NCBI RefSeq assembly: GCF_021432765.1
Contig: NZ_CP058908.1
Coordinates: 574,001 to 638,000 of the forward strand
Reading direction: 5' to 3'
Length of the DNA: 64,000 bases
Source of the DNA: Pseudomonas phenolilytica
GTDB lineage: Bacteria; Pseudomonadota; Gammaproteobacteria; Pseudomonadales; Pseudomonadaceae
Positions within the stretch are counted from its first letter, which is position 1. Every line of letters begins with the position of its first letter. The notes under the pieces are model-generated. The model was not told the DNA's origin. It saw nothing but the letters and a program-made list of their open reading frames with translations, and did no database searches. Below, piece after piece: positions 11,386-20,991 of this stretch. Made by a program: the position numbers and the translations under genes.

Positions 11386-11446
11386 ATTGCCGGCACCCGT
11401 ATTTTCGCCCGCCCGCGCACCTTCGGCGCGCTTCTGATCTGTCGTC

Positions 11447-13513
11447 ATGGCCCTGCAAAAGAAAACCATCCGCCTGTTGATTCTCGAAGATTCGCAGAAC
11501 GAAGCCGAGCGTCTGGTCAGTCTGTTCCGCAATGCCGGACAGGCCACCCGGGTGCATCGACTCACGTCCAGCGACGACCTCGCGAGCGCGCTGCAACAGA
11601 CCTGGGACCTGCTGATCGCCGCGCCGAGCAGCGAAAATCTCGAGCCGAGCGAGGCCATCGCCACCATCCGCCGGCAGGCCAAGGACATTCCGATCATCCA
11701 GCTCACCGCGAGCAACGACGCCGAAGCGATCATCGATGCGCTGACGCTCGGCGCCCAGGATGCGCTGCCGCAAGGCGAGGACGAGTGGCTGCTATTGGTG
11801 GCTAACCGCGAGCTGGCCAACCTCGAGCAGCGGCGCGCTCGGCGCTCAGCGGAGGTGGCGCTGCGCGAGGCGGAGAAACGCTGTCAGCTGCTGCTCGACA
11901 GCTCGGTGGACGCCATTGCCTACGTGCACGACGGCATGCACATCTATGCCAACCGCGCCTACCTGGAGCTGTTCGGCTACGCCGACGTCGAAGACCTGGA
12001 AGGCATGCCGATGATCGACCTGATCGAAGCCTGCGATCAGGGCAGTTTCAAGACCTTCCTGAAGAACTACCAGACGATGGAAGGCCACTGCGAGCTGACC
12101 TGCAGTGGCGTGCGCGCCGATGGCGATAGCTTCAAGGCTCGCATGCACTTCTCGCCGGCCACCTACGATGGCGAGCCGTGCATCCAGGTCGTGATCCGCG
12201 CCGAAAGCGACAGCGCCGAGCTGCAGAAGCTGCGCGAAATCAGCACGCAGGACCCGATTACCGGCCTGCACAACCGCAACCATTTCACCGAACTGGTCGA
12301 CAGCGCCGTCGAGCGTGCGGTCAATGCCGGCCAGATCGCCAGTCTGGCCTATATTCGAGTGGACCGCTTTGCCAGCCTGCAGGCCGAAATCGGCCTGAGC
12401 GATGCCGATCAGCTGCTGCGCCAGCTGGCCGACGTGCTGCGCGCGCACTTCGACGCCCAGACGCCGCTGGCCCGCTTCGCCGACGATGTGTTCACCGCGC
12501 TGCAGCCAGGTATCGCACCGGACCAGGCCGAAGCTTCGCTGCGCAAGCTGCTGACTCGCATCGAGGGTCACCTGTTCGACATCGGCGGTCGCACCGTGCA
12601 GACCACCCTGAGCATTGGCGTCGCTGGCTTGGACGAGAAGACCGCGCGCGCGCAGGACGTCATCGAGCGCGCCCATCGCTGTGCCGACGAACTCACCGAC
12701 GGCAACGCGCTCAAGCGCTATGACCCGGCCGACGAACTGGCGGCGGCGGCAAGTCGCGGCAATCTCGCCGCCATGCTGCAGCAGGCGCTGGACACCAACA
12801 GTTTCCGCCTGCTGTTCCAGCCGATCATCAGCCTGCGCGGCGACAGTCACGAGCACTACGAGGTGCTGCTGCGCCTGCTCGACCCACAAGGCGTCGAAGT
12901 CCCGCCGGCCCAGTTCCTCAGCGCCGCCAGCGACGCCGGCCTGGCGGGCAAGATCGACCGTTGGGTGATCCTCAACTCGATCAAGCTGCTCGCCGAACAT
13001 CGCACCAAGGGCCACAGCACGCGGCTGTTCCTGCACCTGTCTAGCGCTAGCCTACAGGATGCCGGCCTCTTGCCCTGGCTCAGCGTTGTGCTGAAGGCCG
13101 CCCGCCTGCCGGGCGACGCGCTGGTGTTCGAACTCAACGAACCGGATGCGGTGGCCTATCTCAAACCCGCCAAGGCGCTGGGCCAGGGCCTCGGCGAGCT
13201 GGGTTGCCATCTGGCGCTGAGCAACTTCGGCTGCGCGCTCAATCCGTTCAACACGCTGCGCCACCTGAACGCGCTGTTCGTCAAGGTCGACGGCTCCTAC
13301 ACCCAGGATCTGAGCCGCCAGGAAAATCAGGAAGCGCTCAAGCAGCTGCTCGCCGATCTGCACGAACACAAGCGCCTGAGTATCGTGCCCTTCGTCGAAA
13401 GCGCCACGGTGCTGGCGACACTCTGGCAGGCGGGCGTCAACTATATCCAGGGCCACTATCTGCAAGGCCCCAGCCAGTCGATGGACTACAACTTCTCCTC
13501 GGACGAGGAGTGA
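11447..13513 (+). CDS. fimX: FimX: REC-PAS-GGDEF-EAL c-di-GMP receptor for type IV pili
   Basis: A 688-residue protein with the FimX domain order: a degenerate receiver (about 8-130) lacking the phosphoacceptor Asp (IAAPSS where LLDLxLP is expected), a PAS domain (about 145-255), GGDEF (about 255-425) and EAL (about 435-685). The GGDEF signature has decayed to FADDVF and the EAL motif to EVLLRL, so neither cyclase nor phosphodiesterase activity is expected. FimX instead binds c-di-GMP through its EAL domain and controls type IV pilus assembly and twitching. The ATG at 11447 has no clear Shine-Dalgarno sequence. This is the recognised Pseudomonas fimX location near serB. Confidence 0.95.
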   Translation: MALQKKTIRLLILEDSQNEAERLVSLFRNAGQATRVHRLTSSDDLASALQQTWDLLIAAPSSENLEPSEAIATIRRQAKDIPIIQLTASNDAEAIIDALTLGAQDALPQGEDEWLLLVANRELANLEQRRARRSAEVALREAEKRCQLLLDSSVDAIAYVHDGMHIYANRAYLELFGYADVEDLEGMPMIDLIEACDQGSFKTFLKNYQTMEGHCELTCSGVRADGDSFKARMHFSPATYDGEPCIQVVIRAESDSAELQKLREISTQDPITGLHNRNHFTELVDSAVERAVNAGQIASLAYIRVDRFASLQAEIGLSDADQLLRQLADVLRAHFDAQTPLARFADDVFTALQPGIAPDQAEASLRKLLTRIEGHLFDIGGRTVQTTLSIGVAGLDEKTARAQDVIERAHRCADELTDGNALKRYDPADELAAAASRGNLAAMLQQALDTNSFRLLFQPIISLRGDSHEHYEVLLRLLDPQGVEVPPAQFLSAASDAGLAGKIDRWVILNSIKLLAEHRTKGHSTRLFLHLSSASLQDAGLLPWLSVVLKAARLPGDALVFELNEPDAVAYLKPAKALGQGLGELGCHLALSNFGCALNPFNTLRHLNALFVKVDGSYTQDLSRQENQEALKQLLADLHEHKRLSIVPFVESATVLATLWQAGVNYIQGHYLQGPSQSMDYNFSSDEE

Positions 13514-13616
13514 CCACCCCCCGGCATCAGGCACGACCTTGATCGGGATCAGCGAGGCGTCACACCACTCGACTAGAGTGCGCTGACGTTCTTTTGATCC
13601 GAGAGGAGTCGCCATC

Positions 13617-14690
13617 ATGGCCATGATGAAAGCCGCGGTGTTCGTCGAACCGGGCCGTATCGAACTGCAGGACAAGCCGATTCCCGAGATCGGCCCCAAC
13701 GACGCGCTGCTGCGCATCACCACCACCACCATCTGCGGCACCGATGTCCACATCCTCAAGGGCGAATACCCGGTCGCCCGCGGCCTGACCATCGGCCACG
13801 AGCCGGTGGGCATCATCGAGAAACTCGGCAGCAACGTGCAGGGCTACCAGGAAGGCCAGCGGGTCATCGCCGGCGCCATCTGCCCGAACTTCTCCTCCTA
13901 CGCCAGCCAGGACGGCCTCTCCTCGCAGGATGGCGGCTGCAGCTGCCACGGCTACAAGCCGATGGGCGGCTGGCGCTTCGGCAACACCATCGACGGCACC
14001 CAGGCCGAATACGTGCTGGTGCCCGACGCTCAGGCCAACCTGGCGCCGGTGCCTGACGGACTGACCGACGAACAGGTGCTGATGTGCCCGGACATCATGT
14101 CCACCGGCTTCGCTGGCGCCGAGGCGGCCAACATCAAGATCGGCGACATCGTGGTGATTTTCGCCCAAGGGCCGATCGGCCTCTGCGCCACCGCCGGCGC
14201 CAAGCTGCGCGGCGCGAGCACCATCATCGCGGTCGATGGCGTCGATGCACGGCTGGATATCGCGCGGCGCATGGGCGCCGACGTGACGCTGAACTTCCGC
14301 AGCGTCGACGTCGTCGACGAAATCATGAAGCTGACCGGCGGCCGTGGCGTCGATGCCGCCATCGAAGCACTCGGCACCCAGACCACCTTCGAGCAGGCGC
14401 TGCGCGCGCTCAAGCCCGGCGGCACACTGTCGAGCCTGGGCGTCTATTCCAGCGATCTGACCATTCCGCTGGGCGCGTTCCACGCTGGCCTCGGCGACAA
14501 CAAGATCGTCACCTCGCTGTGCCCCGGCGGCAAGGAACGCATGCGCCGGCTGCTCAACGTGGTGGCATCCGGGCGCGTCGACCTCGGCCCGCTGGTGACC
14601 CACCAGTACGCGCTGAACGACATCGAAACGGCCTACGATCTGTTCGCCAACCAGCGTGACGGCGTGCTCAAGGTCGCAATCAAGCCCTGA
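13617..14690 (+). CDS. Zinc-dependent secondary alcohol dehydrogenase (isopropanol dehydrogenase-like)
   Basis: A 357-residue medium-chain dehydrogenase. Catalytic zinc ligands are visible as Cys in TICGTDVH (about residue 40), His-Glu in IGHEPVG (about 62-63) and Asp in CPDIMSTGF (about 157), the Cys-His-Asp set of clostridial and Thermoanaerobacter secondary alcohol dehydrogenases rather than the Cys-His-Cys of liver-type enzymes. A Cys-containing stretch (GGCSCHGYKPMGGW) is also typical of this subgroup. The Rossmann fold has AVDGVDAR, with an Asp at the end of the second strand that suggests NAD rather than NADP. GAGAGGAG (13601-13608) gives 8-nt spacing to the ATG. The physiological alcohol is unknown. 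Confidence 0.85.
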   Translation: MAMMKAAVFVEPGRIELQDKPIPEIGPNDALLRITTTTICGTDVHILKGEYPVARGLTIGHEPVGIIEKLGSNVQGYQEGQRVIAGAICPNFSSYASQDGLSSQDGGCSCHGYKPMGGWRFGNTIDGTQAEYVLVPDAQANLAPVPDGLTDEQVLMCPDIMSTGFAGAEAANIKIGDIVVIFAQGPIGLCATAGAKLRGASTIIAVDGVDARLDIARRMGADVTLNFRSVDVVDEIMKLTGGRGVDAAIEALGTQTTFEQALRALKPGGTLSSLGVYSSDLTIPLGAFHAGLGDNKIVTSLCPGGKERMRRLLNVVASGRVDLGPLVTHQYALNDIETAYDLFANQRDGVLKVAIKP

Positions 14691-14706
14691 AGCAGCCAGC
14701 CCCCGG

Positions 14707-14750
14707 AAACGACAAGCCCCGAGTCGGGATCGACTCGGGGCTTGTCGTTT
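14707..14750. terminator. Bidirectional terminator between the alcohol dehydrogenase and serB
   Basis: A perfect 20-bp inverted repeat (14707-14726 and 14731-14750) with a 4-nt GGAT loop. The arms begin with AAAC and end with GTTT, so each strand has an A-rich flank before and a T-rich end after the stem. It lies between two convergent genes, 17 nt after the dehydrogenase stop and 28 nt from the serB stop, and should stop transcription in both directions. Confidence 0.9.
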
Positions 14751-14777
14751 CTGCCGCTATGCCTGACGGCGACCGTG

Positions 14778-15992
14778 TTACTCCGCGCCTTCCCGGTCGC
14801 GATAGCCGAGCAGGTAGAGGATACCGTCCAGCCCCAGGGTGGAAATTGCCTGCTTGGCCGACTGCTTGACCAGCGGTTTGGCGCGGAACGCCACACCGAG
14901 CCCGGCCAGGCCGAGCATCGGCAGGTCGTTGGCGCCGTCGCCGACCGCGATGGTCTGCTCCAGGCGCAGCCCTTCCTGCTCCGCCAGCTGGCGCAGCAGA
15001 TCAGCCTTGCGCTGGGCATCGACGATCGGCTCGACTGCCACGCCGGTGACCTTGCCGTTGACGATCTGCAGTTCGTTGGCGAACACGTAGTCGATGCCCA
15101 GCTTGGCCTGCAGCTGCCGGGCGAAGTAGCTGAAACCACCGGAGAGGATTGCGGTCTTGTAGCCGAGCCGCTTGAGCTCGGCGAACAGCAGCTCGGCGCC
15201 CTCGGTCAGGCGCAAGCTGGCACTGATGTCCGCCAGCACGTCCTCCGAGAGCCCTTCGAGCAGCGCCAGGCGCTCCTTGAAACTGGCGCGAAAATCCAGC
15301 TCGCCGCGCATGGCGCGCTCGGTGATCTCCGCCACCTGCTCGCCGACGCCGGCGGCCTTGGCCAGCTCGTCGATGACCTCCGCCTCGATCAGCGTCGAAT
15401 CCATGTCGAACACCGCCAGACGCCGATTGCGGCGGAAGATCGAGTCGCGCTGGAAGGCGATATCGACATTCAGCTCCTGCGCCACGCTGAGGAATTCGGC
15501 ACGCAGCGCCGCGGTGTCCTCCGGCTCGCCGCGCACGGAGAATTCGATGCAGCCCTTGCCCAGCTCCTCGGGCACGTCCAGCGGCATGCGCCCCGAGAGG
15601 CGGTCGATGTGGTCGATGTTCAGGCCGAACTTCGCGGTGATCGAGCTGACCCGGTGCAGCTGCTCGGCGGTGACCTTGCGCGTCAGCAGGGTCACGATAT
15701 GCCGCGACTTGCCCTGACCGGCCACCCAGTGCTGGTAGTCGTCTTCGGAAACCGGCGTGAAGCGCACCTGCTGGTCGTGCTTGTAGCCCATGAACAGCAC
15801 GTCCTTGAGCACCGCCGAAGCGCCTTCGCTATCGGGCAGCTCGACCAGGATGCCAAAGGACAGCGTGTCATGGATCACCGCCTGACCGATGTCGAGGATG
15901 TTCACGCCACCCTGCGCCAGGACGCCTGTGATGGCCGCAGTCAGACCGGGACGATCTTCCCCGGTGATGTTGATCAGGACGATTTCGCGCAA
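14778..15992 (-). CDS. serB: Phosphoserine phosphatase SerB with two N-terminal ACT domains
   Basis: Catalyses the last step of serine synthesis, O-phosphoserine to serine. The 404-residue protein has an N-terminal ACT domain (about 1-80), a second ACT-like region (about 95-175) and a HAD phosphatase (about 190-395). The HAD nucleophile motif DMDST is at 196-200, the second motif is LSGGFS, and the metal motif GDGAND is near 345. The long ACT-containing form is typical of pseudomonads. It is divergent from the YtjB-like gene, the same neighbourhood as serB/ytjB in enterobacteria, and ends at the strong bidirectional terminator. Confidence 0.97.
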   Translation of the reverse strand: MREIVLINITGEDRPGLTAAITGVLAQGGVNILDIGQAVIHDTLSFGILVELPDSEGASAVLKDVLFMGYKHDQQVRFTPVSEDDYQHWVAGQGKSRHIVTLLTRKVTAEQLHRVSSITAKFGLNIDHIDRLSGRMPLDVPEELGKGCIEFSVRGEPEDTAALRAEFLSVAQELNVDIAFQRDSIFRRNRRLAVFDMDSTLIEAEVIDELAKAAGVGEQVAEITERAMRGELDFRASFKERLALLEGLSEDVLADISASLRLTEGAELLFAELKRLGYKTAILSGGFSYFARQLQAKLGIDYVFANELQIVNGKVTGVAVEPIVDAQRKADLLRQLAEQEGLRLEQTIAVGDGANDLPMLGLAGLGVAFRAKPLVKQSAKQAISTLGLDGILYLLGYRDREGAE

Positions 15993-16159
15993 GGCGCAAC
16001 TCCCATGACAAAGAAGGCGCGCATTCTACAACATCCACGCCGGGCTATCCGGTACGCACGGGACGTCGACGTTTCGTCCGCTTTACCGCGCAGACCTTCA
16101 GCCGCCATCGCGCTTTCCGTATACTGCCCGCCAATTTCCTTCGAGAAGAGCCGCGCTCT

Positions 16160-17668
16160 GTGAACCGGCCCGCATCCGTCAAGCCAGACAATTTCTTCCT
16201 CATGCTCTACCGTGCCGTGCGCCAGCACCGCGTCCCACTGGTGCTGCGCATCGCCAGCCACACGCTGCTGCTGGTCGCCCTGGCATTGGTCATCTATGCG
16301 TGGGTGATCGGCATGCAGTTCAAGCAGGCGATGGAGCAGCAGGCCGATGCGCTCGGCCAGAGCCTGGTCACGCAGACCGCCGCCTCGGCTACCGATTTGC
16401 TGGTGGCCAACGACATCCTCAGCCTCAACGTGCTGCTCAGCAATCTGGTGAAGAACCCGCTGGTCGCCCATGCCGCCATCTACAGCGTGGACAACCGCGT
16501 GCTGGCCGAATCCGGTACGCGGCCGCAGCACAGCCTGCTGGGTGACGACAAAGGCCTGTATTCCACGCCGATCAGCTTCCAGGAAGTGATCGCTGGCCAT
16601 CTGCGCATCAGCCTGGACATGCAGCAGTTCCAGCAACCGATGACCATCAGCCTGCAGAGCATGGGGCTGCTCAGCCTGATCCTGCTGGCGCTCGCACTGG
16701 TGCTGAGCATGCGCCTGGGCCGCCAGCTGTCCACGCCGCTGTTGCAGCTGCGCCTGTGGCTGCGCGATCCGGACGATCCGGCACCGGGCGCCGGGCGCCA
16801 GGACGAGATCGGCGACCTCGCGCGTCAACTGCAGGCGCGTCTGGTGCCGGAAAAACCCGAGCCGGAACTGGATCTCGGCGAAATGCTCGACGATGGCTAT
16901 TTCGATCAGCCCGACCCGCGTTACGTCGGCGAACCGCCTGCGGTGGCGCCGACACAGTCGATCGAGCCGTCATTCGGCGAGCCGTCGGCCCTACGCGCCG
17001 ACGATGATTTCGAACCGTTCGGCGCCTTCGACGACGAAGATCCGCCTTTCGCCGCCCCGGCGCCGCCGGTCCCGACACCACCGGTCGCACCGCGCAAGAG
17101 CGCAGTGCTGGCCATTCAGCTCGGCGGCCAGGAACAGCTGCGGCGCCTGCCGCGCGAACGCCTGACCGATCTGCTGCAGCGCTATCGTGACTCCCTGCAG
17201 CAAGCGGCAACGCTCTATCAGGCGGAACTGCAGACGCTCAACGACGGCAGCAGCCTGATGCTGTTTCATAGCCAGGACGATGAACAGAACTACCTCACCC
17301 ACGCGATCTGCTGCGGCGAGCTAATGCGCGCGCTGAGCCACGCGCTGCAGATCGAGGTCGCCGACAGCGGGCTGACCCTGCAGCTGCAACTGGGCCTGAC
17401 CGAAGGCGAAGGTCTGTACGAACTCAGTCAGGGCGATCTGCTGCTCAGCGATGCCGCTCAGGCGGCATTGGCGATGTCGCTGCACAGCCGCAACCTGCTG
17501 CTGGTCGAGCGCAGCATCGGCGACGACCCGCTGATCAGGCAGCGCGCGCGCATCCGCCCGATCGCCAGCCCGGAAGGTGCCTGCTGCGTGGAGCGCCTGC
17601 TGGAGCCGTACCCGTCGCTGCTGGAGCGCCAGCTGACCCGTATGCACGAGCTGCGCCAGCGCAGCTGA
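16160..17668 (+). CDS. AhpA/YtjB (SMP) family membrane protein
   Basis: A 502-residue inner-membrane protein. One membrane helix lies at about residues 30-55 and a second at about 170-190, enclosing a periplasmic domain of about 115 residues typical of the SMP/YtjB family. A short HAMP-like segment and a Pro/Glu/Asp-rich disordered linker (about 230-315) follow. The C-terminal domain (about 315-500) resembles the fold of class III cyclases in outline, but I see no catalytic residues. The GTG start at 16160 follows GAGAAGAG at 16142-16149. It sits divergent from serB as in enterobacteria, which supports the family call. Function is unknown. Confidence 0.75.
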   Translation: MNRPASVKPDNFFLMLYRAVRQHRVPLVLRIASHTLLLVALALVIYAWVIGMQFKQAMEQQADALGQSLVTQTAASATDLLVANDILSLNVLLSNLVKNPLVAHAAIYSVDNRVLAESGTRPQHSLLGDDKGLYSTPISFQEVIAGHLRISLDMQQFQQPMTISLQSMGLLSLILLALALVLSMRLGRQLSTPLLQLRLWLRDPDDPAPGAGRQDEIGDLARQLQARLVPEKPEPELDLGEMLDDGYFDQPDPRYVGEPPAVAPTQSIEPSFGEPSALRADDDFEPFGAFDDEDPPFAAPAPPVPTPPVAPRKSAVLAIQLGGQEQLRRLPRERLTDLLQRYRDSLQQAATLYQAELQTLNDGSSLMLFHSQDDEQNYLTHAICCGELMRALSHALQIEVADSGLTLQLQLGLTEGEGLYELSQGDLLLSDAAQAALAMSLHSRNLLLVERSIGDDPLIRQRARIRPIASPEGACCVERLLEPYPSLLERQLTRMHELRQRS

Positions 17669-17803
17669 GTCGCTGCGTGACCTTCATCCCTCCCCTCGCG
17701 CCGCTAGCCGGCGCTTCCGTACCGACAGATGGCCACACGGAGCCTGGCCACACAGAGCCAGAGCCGGCCGCGGCTGCACGAAACATGAGGAATCGGGAAG
17801 CTG

Positions 17804-17837
17804 ACGAGCCGGCCAGCGTCTTTCAGGGCCGGCTCGT
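17804..17837. terminator. Terminator between the YtjB-like gene and the PqiC-like gene
   Basis: ACGAGCCGGCC (17804-17814) pairs perfectly with GGCCGGCTCGT (17827-17837) around a 12-nt loop. It lies between convergent genes, 9 nt beyond the stop of the leftward lipoprotein gene, whose transcript continues into a short pyrimidine-rich run. Confidence 0.65.
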
Positions 17838-17846
17838 GGGCGATTA

Positions 17847-18551
17847 TCAGAAGCGGAATACTTCCATATCGGTACGGATCGGCTCCAGTGCGGGGATGCG
17901 CGGCACCTTCGCCTCGGCGGCCTTGTTCGGCCTGGCCGGTTCGCGCTTGGGTGCAGCCGGCTTGGCGACGGCCAGCGGCTTTGCCGCGGTCGCCAGCATT
18001 TCACCGAGACGCTGTAGCAGCACGCTCTGCGCATGCACCTGGTCGGCCGGCGTGCCCTGATGCTCCTCCTGCAGGCGAACCAGACGACTGCCCTGCAGCT
18101 TGCCCTGCTTGTCCAGCAGTCGCCATTGCGCCTCCAGCACCGCTGGATGCGCCGGGCCGGAATCCAGCCGGGTAATGGCCAGTTCAACCTGAACATCCGG
18201 GGTGAATCCAGCGGCGGCCGGACTCAACTGCACACGCTGGGTCTCGAGCCCGGCGGCGAGCTGGCGCAACAGCAGCTGTTCGATGTCACCCTGCAGGCTG
18301 CCGGCCCAGCGCGCGTGCTGCCCATCGGCCGCCAGGCTGCCGTCGGGCAGGCGCTGCAGCATGGCATCACGCTGCAGATAATCGGCGAGGGTCACCGGCC
18401 CCAGCAGCACCGCCGGGCCATCGATCCGTTCCGGCATGGTGGCCGAACCATTCTCCAGGCGGTACATGGGCAGCGGCTGCTGCAGCATGCAGCCAGACAA
18501 GCTGGCGCTGAGTACCAGCAAGACAGTCGAAAGACGCAGCAACTTGTTCAT
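17847..18551 (-). CDS. PqiC-like lipoprotein (ABC-type transport auxiliary component)
   Basis: A 234-residue lipoprotein: the signal peptide ends in the lipobox LSGC with Cys at about residue 21. The mature part starts with MYRLENG and contains LLGPVTLADYLQRDAML, the hallmark VGPV-x-L-x-x-Y-L-x-R pattern of the PqiC/YmbA family. PqiC normally works with PqiA and the MCE protein PqiB in lipid transport across the periplasm. Neither partner is within the window, so this is an orphan copy. After about residue 185 there is a Lys/Pro/Ala-rich tail that is not part of the family core. It lies downstream of parC with a 181-nt gap in which I see no other gene. Confidence 0.75.
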   Translation of the reverse strand: MNKLLRLSTVLLVLSASLSGCMLQQPLPMYRLENGSATMPERIDGPAVLLGPVTLADYLQRDAMLQRLPDGSLAADGQHARWAGSLQGDIEQLLLRQLAAGLETQRVQLSPAAAGFTPDVQVELAITRLDSGPAHPAVLEAQWRLLDKQGKLQGSRLVRLQEEHQGTPADQVHAQSVLLQRLGEMLATAAKPLAVAKPAAPKREPARPNKAAEAKVPRIPALEPIRTDMEVFRF

Positions 18552-18732
18552 TACCCTCTTACACCATGATCCAGGCTATGCCGCGGTAGACACCGGCCAC
18601 CCCGATCGTCGGTGACGGCCAGCCATGCGACTGCTGGACGGTCCGAAAGTCGGATCGACAGAGCGTCGCCGGTTTGAAAGGTGGCTATCTTCCGTGAATC
18701 CGACCCCGGACGCCAGCACTGAAGCGTGCCAC

Positions 18733-20991
18733 TCAGCCCTGGCGCTCGACCTGCAAGCTATCGACTCGCTGGAAGCCACGCGGCAGCTTGTTGCCACGTC
18801 GCCCACGCTCGCCCTTGTAATGTTCCAGGTCGTCGGCCTTGAGCGACAGCGTGCGCTTGCCGGCCTGCAGCGTCAGCGTCGCGCCCGCTGGAAGCACCGC
18901 CAGATCGACCAGGTACTCCTCGCGGCTGGCCACACGTTCGCCAGGAATGCCGATGATCTTGTTGCCCTTGCCCTTGCCCAGCTGCGGCAGGTCACGCACG
19001 GGGAACACCAGCAGACGCCCTTCGGTCGTCACCGCCGCCAGCCAGTCGTCGTCGCGGCTGTGCAGCGGCCGCGGTGCCACCACTTTCGCACCGGCCGGCA
19101 GCGACAGCAGTGTCTTGCCGGCCTTGTTCTTGGCCTGCAGGTCATCACCCTTGACGACGAAGCCGTAGCCGGCGTCCGAGGCAATCACGTACAGCGCATC
19201 GTCATCGGGCAGCAGCACGCATTCGAAACTCGCGCCTGGCGGTGGCGTCAGGCGGCCGGTGAGCGGTTCGCCCTGGCCACGCGCCGAGGGCAGCGAATGC
19301 GCCGCCAGCGAATAGCTGCGCCCGGTGCTGTCGATGAACACCGCGTACTGGTTCGAGCGCCCGCCAGCGGCGGCCTTGAAGCCGTCGCCGGCCTTGTAGG
19401 AGAGCCCGGTCGCGTCGATGTCGTGACCCTTGGCGCAACGCACCCAGCCTTTCTCGGAAATCACCACGGTGACCGGCTCGGACGGCAGCAGTTCGTTTTC
19501 CGACAGCGCACGGGCTTCGGCGCGCTCGATGATCGGCGAGCGCCGCGCATCACCGTAGGTCTCGGCGTCGGCCAGCAACTCCTTACGCACCAGCTTCTTC
19601 AGCTTGGTCTCACTGCCGAGCAGTGCCAGCAGCTGCTCGCGCTCCTTCATCAGCTCGTCCTGCTCGGCACGGATCTTCATCTCCTCGAGGCGTGCCAGCT
19701 GGCGCAGACGCGTATCGAGGATGTAGTCGGCCTGCAGCTCGGACAGCTCGAAGCGCGCCATCAGCACCGGCTTGGGCTGGTCCTCGGTACGGATGATGTG
19801 GATCACCTCGTCGAGATTGAGGAAGGCGACCAGCAAACCGTCCAACAGGTGCAGGCGCTTCTCCACCTTGTCCAGGCGGAACTGCAGACGGCGACGCACC
19901 GTGCCGATGCGGTAGGTCAGCCACTCGCCCAGCAGCACACGCAGGTTTTTCACCTGCGGCTTGCCGTCCAGGCCGATCACGTTGGTGTTGACCCGGTAGC
20001 TCGACTCCAGCTCGGTGGTGGCGAACAGGTGGGTCATCAGCTCGTCGGCATCCACGCGGTTGGAACGCGGGATGATGACGATACGGCAGGGATTCTCATG
20101 GTCCGATTCGTCGCGCAGATCGGCGACCATCGGCAGCTTCTTGGCCTGCATCTGCGCGGCGATCTGCTCCAGCACCTTGGCGCCGGACACCTGGTGCGGC
20201 AGCGCGGTGACCACGATATCGCCGTCCTCGACGCGATACACGGCGCGCATGCGCACCGAGCCACGGCCACTTTCGTAAATCTTCAGCAATTCCGCACGCG
20301 GCGTGATGACTTCCGCCTCGGTGGGAAAATCCGGGCCGAGGATGTGCTCGCAGAGCTGCTCGACGGTGGCGTTCGGCTCGTCGAGCAGACGCACGCAGGC
20401 GGCCGCGACCTCACGCAGGTTGTGCGGCGGCACATCGGTGGCCATGCCCACGGCAATGCCGGTGGTGCCATTGAGCAGCAGGTTGGGCAGGCGCGCCGGC
20501 AGCGTCGCCGGCTCGTCGAGGGTGCCGTCGAAGTTCGGCACCCAATCCACCGTACCCTGTCCCAGCTCGGACAGCAGCACCTCGGAATAGCGCGACAGCC
20601 GCGCCTCGGTGTAGCGCATGGCGGCGAAGGACTTGGGATCGTCCGGCGCCCCCCAGTTGCCCTGGCCGTCGACCAGTGTGTAGCGGTAGCTGAACGGCTG
20701 GGCCATCAGCACCATCGCCTCGTAGCAGGCGCTGTCGCCGTGCGGGTGGAACTTGCCGAGCACGTCGCCGACGGTGCGCGCGGACTTCTTGTGCTTGGCG
20801 TCGGCGTTCAGGCCGAGCTCGCTCATGGCATAGACGATGCGCCGCTGCACAGGCTTGAGGCCGTCGCCGATGTGCGGCAGAGCGCGATCCATGATCACGT
20901 ACATGGAGTAGTTGAGATAGGCCTGCTCGGTGAAGTCGGCAAGGGAGCGGCGCTCCACGCCGTCCAGGCTCAGGTCGAGAGTTTCGCTCAT
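18733..20991 (-). CDS. parC: DNA topoisomerase IV subunit A
   Basis: A 752-residue type IIA topoisomerase subunit that decatenates daughter chromosomes together with ParE. The N-terminal winged-helix/tower region contains [11 protein letters not shown] and the quinolone-resistance segment [14 protein letters not shown], where Ser and Glu occupy the common resistance positions in their wild-type state. The catalytic Tyr is in the [10 protein letters not shown] stretch (about residue 118). The C-terminal beta-propeller is present though short, as in ParC rather than GyrA. Its ATG overlaps the stop of the retropepsin-like gene by 4 nt, so the two are translationally coupled. Last gene of the operon. 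Confidence 0.97.
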   Translation of the reverse strand: MSETLDLSLDGVERRSLADFTEQAYLNYSMYVIMDRALPHIGDGLKPVQRRIVYAMSELGLNADAKHKKSARTVGDVLGKFHPHGDSACYEAMVLMAQPFSYRYTLVDGQGNWGAPDDPKSFAAMRYTEARLSRYSEVLLSELGQGTVDWVPNFDGTLDEPATLPARLPNLLLNGTTGIAVGMATDVPPHNLREVAAACVRLLDEPNATVEQLCEHILGPDFPTEAEVITPRAELLKIYESGRGSVRMRAVYRVEDGDIVVTALPHQVSGAKVLEQIAAQMQAKKLPMVADLRDESDHENPCRIVIIPRSNRVDADELMTHLFATTELESSYRVNTNVIGLDGKPQVKNLRVLLGEWLTYRIGTVRRRLQFRLDKVEKRLHLLDGLLVAFLNLDEVIHIIRTEDQPKPVLMARFELSELQADYILDTRLRQLARLEEMKIRAEQDELMKEREQLLALLGSETKLKKLVRKELLADAETYGDARRSPIIERAEARALSENELLPSEPVTVVISEKGWVRCAKGHDIDATGLSYKAGDGFKAAAGGRSNQYAVFIDSTGRSYSLAAHSLPSARGQGEPLTGRLTPPPGASFECVLLPDDDALYVIASDAGYGFVVKGDDLQAKNKAGKTLLSLPAGAKVVAPRPLHSRDDDWLAAVTTEGRLLVFPVRDLPQLGKGKGNKIIGIPGERVASREEYLVDLAVLPAGATLTLQAGKRTLSLKADDLEHYKGERGRRGNKLPRGFQRVDSLQVERQG

